From assembly GCF_005869225.1 (NCBI RefSeq), contig NZ_SWFP01000013.1, positions 62,001 to 126,000 on the forward strand: a DNA stretch of 64,000 bases, read 5' to 3'. Shown piece by piece: positions 1 through 8,715 of this stretch; position 1 is the first letter of the stretch; the number at the start of each line of letters is the position of its first letter. This stretch comes from Dyadobacter bucti (GTDB taxonomy: Bacteria > Bacteroidota > Bacteroidia > Cytophagales > Spirosomataceae). The notes beneath the pieces are model-generated. The model did not search any database, had not been told where the DNA came from, and saw only the letters and a list, made by a program, of their open reading frames with translations. The translations under genes and the position numbers were made by a program.

Positions 1-1
1 T

Positions 2-514
2 GACAGGCATTCAGCCTTGCTTCTGGAACACAAGACCGAAATGCTGCCTTTGCCGGAAAGGCTTGTAACCCAGAAGGATTATACCGAGGCAAATGCTTTT
101 GTTACAAATGCACAAAAACAGATTGCCGCCGATCCGAAAGCGGCTGATAATCTGTATCGTATGATGAAATGGCAGGAAGCAACCCTGGACAGACATAAAA
201 AACAGCAGACCAATCTGAAGCCAGTTTATGACATGGAATTACACGTGATCAGGCTGGGGGATGTGGCGATCTGTACCAATGAGTTTGAGCTTTTTTCGGA
301 CTACGGCATCCGCATTCAGTCGCGCAGCAAAGCATTGCAGACATTCGTCATACAGCTGGCCGGAAGTCCCGCCTGGGGCGCTTATCTGCCGACGGAAAAA
401 GCAGTGCGCGGCGGGGCATATAGTGCTGTGATCCACAGTTCGCTGATTGGTCCGCAGGGCGGGCAGGTGCTGGTAGACAGGACCGTGGAATTGATCAACG
501 GTTTTTATCCGTAA
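2..514 (+). CDS. Neutral/alkaline ceramidase-like protein, C-terminal part (5' truncated by window edge)
   Basis: The reading frame is open from base 2 and ends at TAA 512-514, so the true start lies before the window. The residues align along their whole length with the C-terminal third of the protein at 2094-3614: both have IAADPK, then a [LV]GDVA[IV]CTN[EQ]FELF block, then GGQVLVDRTVE near the end, with an INGF[YW]P tail. It is therefore the third tandem copy of this family. An internal TTG at 17 could be mistaken for a start, but homology continues upstream of it (DRHS is shared just before). The copy lacks the N-terminal catalytic half only because the window begins here. Secretion and catalysis cannot be judged from this piece. 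Confidence 0.85.
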   Translation, partial: DRHSALLLEHKTEMLPLPERLVTQKDYTEANAFVTNAQKQIAADPKAADNLYRMMKWQEATLDRHKKQQTNLKPVYDMELHVIRLGDVAICTNEFELFSDYGIRIQSRSKALQTFVIQLAGSPAWGAYLPTEKAVRGGAYSAVIHSSLIGPQGGQVLVDRTVELINGFYP

Positions 515-565
515 CAGCTGCCTGAAAATCCGGTCCCATACTTACATAAAAATTCATCATGAGCG

Positions 566-2029
566 ATGGCTTTAAAACAAACTACTGCGTTTTTTAAACT
601 GTATGCCGGCGCATTGCTGACATTGTTTTTGTGCCTTTTTTCAACTTCCGGTAACGGCCAGGGAAAGGTTTTTAAGGCGGGCGCATCCGTGACAAATATC
701 ACGCCTCCGCTGGGCGAAGGTATCGTCGGGAATTTTGGGAATCCACCTCCGGCCATGTATGTACACGACGATTTGCACACCCGCAGTCTTGTCCTGGACG
801 ACGGCCAGACCCGTCTAGCGTTTGTGATCTCAGATAATGTGGGCATCACCCACGAGGTTTTCGACCATGCCCGGCGAATGGTGCACGAGGAAACAAAAAT
901 CCCGTTGGCCAACATCCTGATGTCATCCACCCATACCCATTCCGGAATAAGCGCAAGCGGTGATTTCAACGAAAGAAAACCCGGCCTGGAGAAACCGCTC
1001 GATGCCTATCAGCAGTTTATCGCCAGACGGATGGCCGACGGTGTGCGCATTGCCATTCATAACCTTGAACCTGCCCGTATTGGCTGGGGCGTGGGCAGTG
1101 TTCCGCAGCATGTGTTCAACCGCAGGTGGATTATGAAAGAAAAAGTACCTAATCCTTTCGGAGAAATGGATCAGGTGCAGTTTAATCCGGGTGTAAATAA
1201 TGCCAATAAAAAGGAACCCGCCGGTCCCACAGATCCCGAGGTTTCATTTCTCTCGGTTCAGTCGGCAGGTGGCCGGCCGCTGGCAGTTTTGGCTAATTAC
1301 TCATTGCATTATGTTGGCGGGGTACCCAAGGACCACATTTCCGCAGACTATTTTGCAGTATTTGCCGACCGGCTTCAGGAATTACTGAAAGCCGACAGGC
1401 AGGAAGTCCCTTTTGTGGCCATGATGACCAACGGTACGTCGGGAGATGTCAATAACATTAATTTCAGGGGGCCTGCCGAAAATCATCCGGCTTATGCAAA
1501 AATGAAAATTGTTGCCAATGATGTTGCCAACGAAGTACTGCGTGTATACAACAAGGTTCAATATAAAGACTGGGTGCCCCTCAAAGCCGCAGCGTCGCAG
1601 CTGAAACTGGCAGTCAGAAAACCATCCGCACAGATGCTGGCCCGTGCCAGAAGCATCAACGCCAGGCCCGACAACATCAAACCCGATCATCCGCTGGAAA
1701 AAACCTACGCGGAACGCACCATACAAATGCACGAATTATGGCCGGATTTTGTCAATGCGACCATGCAGACCTTCCAAATTGGAGAGGTCGGTATTGCAGC
1801 CATTCCGTTTGAAGTTTTCACGGAGATTGGATTGGAGATCAAGGCAAAAAGTCCTTTTAAACCAACATTTACGATAGAACTTGCCAACGGGTGCTACGGA
1901 TATCTGCCGACACCGGAGCAGCATTTGCTCGGCGGTTATGAAACCTGGCCTGGTACCAACCGGGTAGAAAAGGAAGCATCCAGGAAAATTGTTGCCGAGA
2001 TCCTGAAACTTTTTAATGAGATCAAATAG
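566..2029 (+). CDS. Secreted neutral/alkaline non-lysosomal ceramidase-family hydrolase
   Basis: A 487-residue protein with a hydrophobic signal segment at about residues 9-31. It contains the family N-terminal catalytic domain: GASVTNITPP near residue 39, the zinc-binding THTHSG at 122-127, a second histidine in SLHYVGG (about residue 248), and NGTSGDVNN (about 289), which corresponds to the GDxSPN nucleophile loop of bacterial ceramidase but with Asn instead of Pro. It is shorter than classical neutral ceramidases (650-750 residues), lacking the C-terminal immunoglobulin-like part. Start ATG at 566; 51 bases follow the previous stop. It lies between two paralogues, so a periplasmic amidase on an N-acyl lipid or sugar amide is plausible; the substrate is unknown. 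Confidence 0.8.
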   Translation: MALKQTTAFFKLYAGALLTLFLCLFSTSGNGQGKVFKAGASVTNITPPLGEGIVGNFGNPPPAMYVHDDLHTRSLVLDDGQTRLAFVISDNVGITHEVFDHARRMVHEETKIPLANILMSSTHTHSGISASGDFNERKPGLEKPLDAYQQFIARRMADGVRIAIHNLEPARIGWGVGSVPQHVFNRRWIMKEKVPNPFGEMDQVQFNPGVNNANKKEPAGPTDPEVSFLSVQSAGGRPLAVLANYSLHYVGGVPKDHISADYFAVFADRLQELLKADRQEVPFVAMMTNGTSGDVNNINFRGPAENHPAYAKMKIVANDVANEVLRVYNKVQYKDWVPLKAAASQLKLAVRKPSAQMLARARSINARPDNIKPDHPLEKTYAERTIQMHELWPDFVNATMQTFQIGEVGIAAIPFEVFTEIGLEIKAKSPFKPTFTIELANGCYGYLPTPEQHLLGGYETWPGTNRVEKEASRKIVAEILKLFNEIK

Positions 2030-2093
2030 CCTTTCCCGGGATACGGGGAATACACTCAAGAAATAAATAATCACTAATCCTAAACCCAATCAT

Positions 2094-3614
2094 ATGCATC
2101 AGACCAACTTGCCTTGTAACGCAGGGTTTCTCCGCCATTTCAGAAAAATTCTGGTCGCGGGCTATCTCTTTCTGTGCTGTTGCGCAGGAGCTGCCAATGC
2201 TTCGGAGATCTATGTCGGTTCGGCAACTGCTGATATCAGTCCCAAACTCCCGGTGGCATTAATGGGACAGTTTAATCTCCGGGTCGCTGAAACCGCTGAA
2301 ACTCCGCTGTACGCCGGTGTCGTCGTCATGGAGTCCAAAGAAGGAAATAAGTCGCTCGACACTGCAGTCTTCGTTTCCTGCGACCTGATTTTGATCCCTG
2401 CGATTTTAAGGGAAGAATTGCGTGCGGAGGTTAAAAAGCTGCTGCCGGGTTTTAATGCCAATAAGATCATCATCAGCGCTACACACACGCATACCGCGCC
2501 AGTGCTCGAAGACGATGAGGAAAAGTCTTCGTTCGTATATCCGATCCCTGCCAACGTGCCGAAGGTAAAAACTTACCGGGATCTGTTTGCAAGAAGAGTG
2601 GCTGATGCCATCGCAAAAGCATGGACCAGCCGGGGCAAAGGGAGTGTCACCTGGGGCCAGAACCGTGCCGCAGTGGGCTACAACCGCCGTGCGGTTTATA
2701 AAGACGGGACTACCGTGATGTACGGGAAAACAAACCGTGCCGATTTTCAAAATCTCGAAGGATATGAAGACCATGATGTGAATTCACTGTTTTTCTGGGA
2801 TTCAAAGGGGAAACTTATCGCTATGAGCATAGATGTTGCCTGCCCTGCACAGGAGTTTGAACACCGGACCAGTGTGAATGCAGACTACTGGCATCCGGTA
2901 CGTCAGGCTTTACAAAAGCGTTTTGGACCGCAGCTCAATGTGATGGGCTGGATCGGTGCGGCTGGTGACCAGTCGCCTCACAGCATGTACCGCAAAGCCG
3001 GAGAAGCCCGTATGCAAAAGCTCTCAAACAAAACCCGGATGGACGATATTGTTGCGCGGGTCGTGCGGGCAGCAGAAGAAACTTACGACATTGTAAAGGA
3101 TGACCGGCATTCGGATATTGCATTTGCGCACAGAACGGAAAAACTGGACCTGCCGATGCGTATCATTACAGAAGCCGAATTCAACGAATCCAAAAAAGTA
3201 CAGCAGGATTGCGCCGCACAGATCGCAGCCGATCCTAAAAAGAGTGGCGACCTGTATGCAAAAATGACATGGTTCGGTGATGTACTTAAACGTTATGAGG
3301 CGCAAAAAGGTAAGAAAAACCCGATGTATGAGAGTGAGATCCATGTGCTGAGGATCGGGGATGTGGCTGTTTGTACCAATCAATTTGAACTGTTTACAGA
3401 CTATGGGATCAGGATACAGGCACGCAGCAAAGCCGTACAGACTTTCGTGATACAGTTGACGGGCCCGGGCACTTATCTGCCTTCTGCCAAAGCTGTGGCA
3501 GGCGGGGGGTATAGCGCCGTTTGTCAGAGCAACGTGGTAGGCGCTGAGGGTGGCCAGGTGCTGGTGGACCGTACCGTTGAAATTATCAATGGGTTCTGGC
3601 CCTCGGCTGAATAA
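2094..3614 (+). CDS. Secreted neutral/alkaline ceramidase-family hydrolase (second complete paralogue)
   Basis: A 506-residue protein with an N-terminal hydrophobic signal (about residues 19-36, ending ANA). Family marks are VGSATADISP at 41-50, the metal-binding THTHTAP at 130-136, a histidine in QEFEHR, and GAAGDQSPH at about 287-295, which keeps the GDxSP nucleophile loop better than the neighbour at 566. The C-terminal 170 residues are closely similar to the partial protein at the left edge of the window, so those two copies are nearer to each other than to the middle one. It follows the 566 gene by 64 bases and precedes the cytochrome lipoprotein gene, on the same strand and probably co-transcribed. 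Confidence 0.82.
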   Translation: MHQTNLPCNAGFLRHFRKILVAGYLFLCCCAGAANASEIYVGSATADISPKLPVALMGQFNLRVAETAETPLYAGVVVMESKEGNKSLDTAVFVSCDLILIPAILREELRAEVKKLLPGFNANKIIISATHTHTAPVLEDDEEKSSFVYPIPANVPKVKTYRDLFARRVADAIAKAWTSRGKGSVTWGQNRAAVGYNRRAVYKDGTTVMYGKTNRADFQNLEGYEDHDVNSLFFWDSKGKLIAMSIDVACPAQEFEHRTSVNADYWHPVRQALQKRFGPQLNVMGWIGAAGDQSPHSMYRKAGEARMQKLSNKTRMDDIVARVVRAAEETYDIVKDDRHSDIAFAHRTEKLDLPMRIITEAEFNESKKVQQDCAAQIAADPKKSGDLYAKMTWFGDVLKRYEAQKGKKNPMYESEIHVLRIGDVAVCTNQFELFTDYGIRIQARSKAVQTFVIQLTGPGTYLPSAKAVAGGGYSAVCQSNVVGAEGGQVLVDRTVEIINGFWPSAE

Positions 3615-3679
3615 ATCCGATGCCCTGTTCAGAGGGCGTTCCGTTTTCCGACATTAATTTTTTGAATCGTATTCATTGT

Positions 3680-6600
3680 ATGAAAAAAACAAACCAGGAT
3701 CACTTTTCCTTAATCTTTTACACAACGCTATTCCTCACTTGGTGCGTTATTTTGACAGGCTGCCGGAAAAAAGAAGAAACAGGGTCCAGGGAAGGTTCCA
3801 CTCCGCCGGATAAGGCGATAGCTACCTTTGAGCTGGAGCCTGGGTTTAAGATGGAACTATTGGCGAGTGAGCCCATGGTAGCCAGCCCGGTGGACATGGA
3901 AATAGATGAGTACGGCAGGTTTTATGTGGTTGAAATGCCGGGTTATCCGCTGGATAAAAGCGGGACTGGCCGCATTAAACTACTTTCCGATTCGGATGGG
4001 GACGGGGTGATGGACAAAAGCACGGTTTTCGCAGAAGACTTGATTTTGCCCAACGGTATCCTGCGGTGGAAAAAAGGCATTATGATCACAGATGCTCCGA
4101 ATGTACTCTATCTGGAAGATACCGATGGCGACGGAAAAGCGGATGTGAGAGATACTTTGCTGACCGGTTTTTCACTATCAAACCCGCATGTGAATGTCAA
4201 TAATCCTGTTTATGGAATTGACAACTGGATCCATCTTTCGCATCTGGGGGCGATCGGAACACGTAAATATGGGACCGAATTTGGCGACCTGGGCAGCGAA
4301 ATCCATTTTCCAGGCCAGCCCGACGGCCCCCGCCTTCCCAAAAATGCCGACAGTCGCAATGTCCGGTTCCGGCCGGAGTCGCACGAGCTGGAATTAGCCT
4401 CCGGCAAATCGCAGTTCGGACATACTTTTGACCAGTGGGGACACCATTTTTTTACACATAATCAAAACCACATTTATCAGGAAGTGATCGGAGCGTCTTA
4501 CCTGGCGCGCAACCCCGACCTGCTGATTTCGGATGCCACCCAGGTGATTTCGGATCACGGAAAATCCGCGGAAGTTTTTCAGATCACTAAAAACCCGGAT
4601 CGCCAGCTCTTTACCCCGGTAGGTGTTACTACGTCTTCCAGCGGGCTTACGGCCTATTTGGGTGGCGCCTTTCCGCCTCCCTATGACGGTACCGTAACTT
4701 TTGTCGCGGAATCGGTGAGTAACCTCGTACACGTTGACATTGTGAAAGACAGCGGCGCCACTTTTACGGCAACCCGTCAGCATCCTGATAAGGAATTTCT
4801 GGCGTCGAAAGACTCATGGTCGCGGCCGGTGAACATGTACGTGGGGCCCGACGGAGCACTTTATGTACTCGACTATTACCGTCAGACGATCGAACACCCG
4901 GAATGGATGTCGGATGAAGCAGTGGCGGCGGGCGGCTTGTACAATGGCCACGATATGGGGCGGATTTACCGGATCACACCCACCAATTTCAAAAAACCGG
5001 AATGGACAAAGGGCCTTAAACTCGGGGACGCTACCAGCGAACAGCTGGTCACATACCTGGAAGATCCCAATAGCTGGTGGAGACTGAATGCGCAGCGTTT
5101 GCTGGTAGACCGTGCCGATCAAAAAGCAATACCGGCGCTGATCAAAATGAGTGAAAATCCGGCCTCACCTATGGGGCGGCTGCATGCTTTGTGGACATTG
5201 GAGGGAATGAAATCGCTTACAGCCGACCTGGTCGCACGGGCGCTGAAAGACCAAGTTCCGGGTATCCGTGAAAATGCGATCCGGCTCGCCGAACTTCATA
5301 GGAAAGATTTTCCGGGATTGTCGGCAAACCTGCTGGCCATGGTGAATGATAAAGACCCGAAAGTGAGGTTTCAGTTGCTGTGCACATTAGGTTACAGCAG
5401 TACGCCCGAAGCCGGAGCCGCTCGTCAGCAACTGCTCTTCCGCGACCTGAACGACGATTGGGTGCAAATTGCTGCGCTTTCTGCCAATTCGTCCCAAACT
5501 GCCCCTTTGTTAAAAACTGTGATGACTGCCTACCGGTCGGATAACCCGGCTTACGCGTCTCTGGTACAACGGTTGACAACAATCGTGGGCGCCGGTAGCG
5601 ATCCGGGGCCGATCAAAGCGTTGATAAAGAGGGCGATCACTCCGGTTTCAGACAAAAAATCCGGCTGGCAGCCCGCCGTACTGGCTGGTCTGACGGACGG
5701 TTTGAAACGCAAGAAAATAGATTTTGCAGTTTTGGAAAATGAGCAAAAACAGCTGATTAGCAGCGCGTTTAACAATCCGCAGGCAGCCGTGAGAAAAGCT
5801 TCTCTGCAGGTTCTGAAAGTGACGGGCGTTAGGGACAGCCTTTACTTGGCGAAAGAAATAGAAAAGGCCATGTCCATTGCCCAAAACAAAAAACTCGGTG
5901 ATGAAAAACGGGCAGAGGCGCTCAATTTCATGGCATTAGGCTACCCTGCGCCGTATGCAGGAACACTTCAACAATTGATCGTTCCGCAGGAACAGCCCGC
6001 CGTGCAGCTCGCCGCTCTGAAGATCCTGGCCCTGGTACCCGATCTCACAGTGACCAATTATGTGTTGAAGCAATGGGATGCCTTAACTCCCGATGTTCGC
6101 GACGCTGCCATGAACACCTTTATGACCAGCCCGGAAAGGGTTACCCAGTTATTGACCGCAATCGAAACCAAAAAAGTGAAGCCTGAAAGTGTGGGCTGGC
6201 CGAGAAGTGTACAGCTGATGAGCCACTCGGATGAAAAACTGAGGGACAAAGCGCGGACGCTCCTTGCTAAAAATGATAAAGATAAAGTAAACAAAGATTA
6301 CCAGAAGGCACTCGAACTGACCGGGGACGCAAGCAAAGGAAAACTGGTATACATGCAGAACTGCGCCCTTTGTCACCAGGTAAGAGGAGGCATCGGCGTA
6401 TCTTACGGCCCCGATCTGGGAACGGTGCACAACTGGCTCTCCAAAGATCTCATGGCCAACATACTGGATCCGAGCCTGTCCATTGCACCCGGTTTTGATC
6501 TTTGGGAAGTGGAACTGAAAGATGGCGATCCGGTACAGGGTATGATCATGAGCGAAACTTCTGCCGCTATCAATCTCCGTACGGCGCCCGGTATTGATAA

Positions 6601-6733
6601 AACAATCAACAGGCAGGATATCAAATCTTTAAAAGTCCTCAATTTGTCGGTAATGCCGGTTTTGGCAAGCCAGATCGATCACCAGAAAATGGCGGATCTC
6701 ATAGCTTTTCTTAAAAACAGCAAAACCGAATAA
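3680..6733 (+). CDS. Beta-propeller/HEAT-repeat/cytochrome c lipoprotein (PVC-type heme-binding family)
   Basis: The ATG at 3680 is chosen because it begins MKKTNQ followed by a hydrophobic stretch and lipobox LTGC; the frame stays open 20 codons further upstream but would bury the signal. The 1017-residue product has a membrane-bound dehydrogenase/sugar-dehydrogenase-like beta-propeller (about residues 30-430, with EYGRFYVVEMPGYP and DSDGDG), a HEAT-repeat middle (about 450-850), and a C-terminal class I cytochrome c with CALCH at 895-899 and a later methionine-rich segment for the axial ligand. Such proteins are common in Planctomycetes and Bacteroidota and are thought to oxidise sugars or alcohols and pass electrons through the heme. 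Substrate unknown. It sits 65 bases after the ceramidase-like gene. Confidence 0.85.
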   Translation: MKKTNQDHFSLIFYTTLFLTWCVILTGCRKKEETGSREGSTPPDKAIATFELEPGFKMELLASEPMVASPVDMEIDEYGRFYVVEMPGYPLDKSGTGRIKLLSDSDGDGVMDKSTVFAEDLILPNGILRWKKGIMITDAPNVLYLEDTDGDGKADVRDTLLTGFSLSNPHVNVNNPVYGIDNWIHLSHLGAIGTRKYGTEFGDLGSEIHFPGQPDGPRLPKNADSRNVRFRPESHELELASGKSQFGHTFDQWGHHFFTHNQNHIYQEVIGASYLARNPDLLISDATQVISDHGKSAEVFQITKNPDRQLFTPVGVTTSSSGLTAYLGGAFPPPYDGTVTFVAESVSNLVHVDIVKDSGATFTATRQHPDKEFLASKDSWSRPVNMYVGPDGALYVLDYYRQTIEHPEWMSDEAVAAGGLYNGHDMGRIYRITPTNFKKPEWTKGLKLGDATSEQLVTYLEDPNSWWRLNAQRLLVDRADQKAIPALIKMSENPASPMGRLHALWTLEGMKSLTADLVARALKDQVPGIRENAIRLAELHRKDFPGLSANLLAMVNDKDPKVRFQLLCTLGYSSTPEAGAARQQLLFRDLNDDWVQIAALSANSSQTAPLLKTVMTAYRSDNPAYASLVQRLTTIVGAGSDPGPIKALIKRAITPVSDKKSGWQPAVLAGLTDGLKRKKIDFAVLENEQKQLISSAFNNPQAAVRKASLQVLKVTGVRDSLYLAKEIEKAMSIAQNKKLGDEKRAEALNFMALGYPAPYAGTLQQLIVPQEQPAVQLAALKILALVPDLTVTNYVLKQWDALTPDVRDAAMNTFMTSPERVTQLLTAIETKKVKPESVGWPRSVQLMSHSDEKLRDKARTLLAKNDKDKVNKDYQKALELTGDASKGKLVYMQNCALCHQVRGGIGVSYGPDLGTVHNWLSKDLMANILDPSLSIAPGFDLWEVELKDGDPVQGMIMSETSAAINLRTAPGIDKTINRQDIKSLKVLNLSVMPVLASQIDHQKMADLIAFLKNSKTE

Positions 6734-6747
6734 ACCCGGTCCATATC

Positions 6748-7668
6748 ATGAACAGAAATATTTTTATTAAGAACAGTCTGCTCGCCGGCGCCGCACTAGT
6801 AGCAGGTGAGGCCAACCCGCTGGCCGCGCAGCGCTTGCCACGGAAAAAGGAAAAAGCCTTCAATATGAAGTTTTCGCCGGAATTCGGGATTTTCAAAGAG
6901 GTGGTCGGTAAGGATCTTGTTGAGCAGATCAAATGGGGATATGACCAGGGGTTCCGAGCCTGGGAAAATACCTGGCTGGCAAGGAGGCCTGTGGATGAGC
7001 AGGAGCGGATCAGCAAAACGGTACAACAGCTGGGTATGGAATTCGGGCAGTTTGTAGGTACAATGAATTTCAAGGAACCCACTTTTGCCAGCCGCGATCA
7101 GGCGATCAGGGACCATGTTCTCAAAGAGGTGCGTGATTCTGTTGAGATAGCCAAAAGAATGAATACCAAATACATACACAATGTATTAGGCATGGCCGAT
7201 CCGAAGTTGCCCTGGGATTTTCAGATGGCCAATGCCATTGAGCTGCTGAAACGGTGTGCCGCCATTTATGAGCCCCATGGCATTGTGATGGTGATGGAAA
7301 CAATGAACCATAAGATCAACCACCCCGGTATGTTCCTGCATACGATCCCTCAGGCGTATGCGATGGCGAAAGCGGTAGGGAGCCCGAGCCTGAAAATACT
7401 CTTCGATTTTTACCACGTACAGATCCAGGAGGGAAATATCATTCCTACGCTGGACTATGCATGGGATGAGATCGGCTACATGCAGATCGGCGATACGCCC
7501 GGCAGGAATGAGCCTGCTTCAGGTGAGATCAATTTCGTGAACGTGTTGCAGCATGTGTACGACAAAGGTTACCGCGGCTTTATGGGTATGGAACACGGGA
7601 TCAGCAAACCCGGGAAAAACGGCGATCTGGCTGCGCTGGCCGCCTATCGCTCGGTGGATCCGAAATGA
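6748..7668 (+). CDS. Sugar phosphate isomerase/epimerase, hydroxypyruvate isomerase-like, exported
   Basis: A 306-residue TIM-barrel protein starting 14 bases after the cytochrome lipoprotein. Residues 1-27 form a signal-like segment (NRNIFIKNSLLAGAALVAG). The remainder resembles hydroxypyruvate isomerases and other xylose-isomerase-like barrels: METMNH (a metal-ligand glutamate region), ILFDFYHVQIQEG (Asp-His ligands) and MQIGDTPGRNEP, which is characteristic of the Hyi branch, then GFMGMEHG with the last glutamate. Family members interconvert aldose/ketose-type short sugars using a divalent metal. An exported member beside a periplasmic dehydrogenase suggests work on an oxidised sugar product in the periplasm; this is inference. 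Confidence 0.8.
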   Translation: MNRNIFIKNSLLAGAALVAGEANPLAAQRLPRKKEKAFNMKFSPEFGIFKEVVGKDLVEQIKWGYDQGFRAWENTWLARRPVDEQERISKTVQQLGMEFGQFVGTMNFKEPTFASRDQAIRDHVLKEVRDSVEIAKRMNTKYIHNVLGMADPKLPWDFQMANAIELLKRCAAIYEPHGIVMVMETMNHKINHPGMFLHTIPQAYAMAKAVGSPSLKILFDFYHVQIQEGNIIPTLDYAWDEIGYMQIGDTPGRNEPASGEINFVNVLQHVYDKGYRGFMGMEHGISKPGKNGDLAALAAYRSVDPK

Positions 7669-7801
7669 TGACATTCCAGAAAAGTAACTTCTGCGTATAG
7701 TAATATTATTTCAGTACTGCCTTTGTTTGGTGCCTGCAGACAATATGGTTTGCAAAAAGGCATGAAAGTAAAGAAAGCACTACCCATTTAATTTGTAAAA
7801 A

Positions 7802-8092
7802 ATGATCCACCATTCCGTTATTTTAAAATTGAAATACCCGAAAGGCTCTTCGGAAGAAACCAGATTTATAGAAGCCGCCGCGAAATTATCTGAAATTCCG
7901 GGTGTGCAGAATTTCAAAGTACTGAAACAAGTGAGCCCGAAAAACCAGTTCGATTACGGACTTTCCATGGATTTCAACAATCAGGAAGCGTATGATGCCT
8001 ATTCCGCCCATGCCGATCACGTCGCTTTTATCGAGCAGTTCTGGTTGGAATATGTCACAGATTTTCTTGAAATCGATTACGTAGCCTATTAA
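7802..8092 (+). CDS. Dabb (stress-responsive alpha/beta barrel) family protein
   Basis: A 96-residue protein. It begins IHHSVILKLK and contains GVQNFKVLKQ, FDYGLSMDF and a C-terminal HADHVAFIEQFW, the usual pattern of the dimeric Dabb ferredoxin-like barrel. No signal peptide is seen. The family is diverse (decarboxylating cyclases, stress proteins), so no reaction can be assigned. It is 133 bases downstream of the isomerase gene and its stop overlaps the stop region of the convergent response-regulator gene (8089-8712) by four bases. Confidence 0.8.
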   Translation: MIHHSVILKLKYPKGSSEETRFIEAAAKLSEIPGVQNFKVLKQVSPKNQFDYGLSMDFNNQEAYDAYSAHADHVAFIEQFWLEYVTDFLEIDYVAY

Positions 8093-8712
8093 TTCATCAG
8101 CCCGAAATCCGTGGCCATCTTGATGACGGTCGCGGTATTGGGCACCCCAAACTTTTCCATCAGGTTTTTGCGGTGGCTCTCCACGGTATGGGTGCTGATA
8201 AAAAGTTCACCCGCAATTTGCTGGGTCGTGTAACCTCTTCCGATCAGTTCTAGGATCTCTTTTTCCCGCCTCGTAAGTCGCGGAACTTCCTTTAAATCAC
8301 TGCTTTCTCCACTGTTAAGGACTTTCTGTGTTCCCCTGCAAAGGTAGATCTGGCCATCCATCGCTGCATGCAGGGCCGATATGATATCCTCGCCGATCGC
8401 GTTTTTTAGCACGTAGCCGCTGGCACCGCTTTGCAGTATGCCCATGATCACTGTCCGTTCGTTGTGCACACTCAATGCTATGATCTTTACCGACGGACAT
8501 TTTTGCCTCACTTTCTGGCACAGCAGGATTCCATTGATATCGGGGAGATTAATGTCCATCAGCATAGCGTCCGGCACCTGCGCGTCCAATGCAGCCAGTG
8601 CGGCTTCCCCTTCGTAATAAATTCCGGTCACTTCTATATTCTCCCGGCTTTCCAGCAGTTTCTGCAGGCCTTCGAGCACGATCGGGTGATCATCGATAAT
8701 AAATACTTTCAT
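8089..8712 (-). CDS. NarL/FixJ-type response regulator with LuxR-family HTH
   Basis: A 207-residue two-domain regulator. The receiver domain (about 1-118) shows the acidic pair D7-D8, phospho-acceptor D53 in LMDINLPD, the switch Ser in ALSVH and the conserved Lys in GYVLKNA. The C-terminal HTH (about 143-205) has LTRREKEILELIGRG and the recognition helix around FISTHTVESHRKNLMEKF. It starts three bases after the stop of the histidine kinase gene, so the two form a cognate pair at the end of the long minus-strand operon. It is probably a transcriptional activator; its targets cannot be read from the sequence. Confidence 0.92.
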   Translation of the reverse strand: MKVFIIDDHPIVLEGLQKLLESRENIEVTGIYYEGEAALAALDAQVPDAMLMDINLPDINGILLCQKVRQKCPSVKIIALSVHNERTVIMGILQSGASGYVLKNAIGEDIISALHAAMDGQIYLCRGTQKVLNSGESSDLKEVPRLTRREKEILELIGRGYTTQQIAGELFISTHTVESHRKNLMEKFGVPNTATVIKMATDFGLMN

Positions 8713-8715
8713 AGC

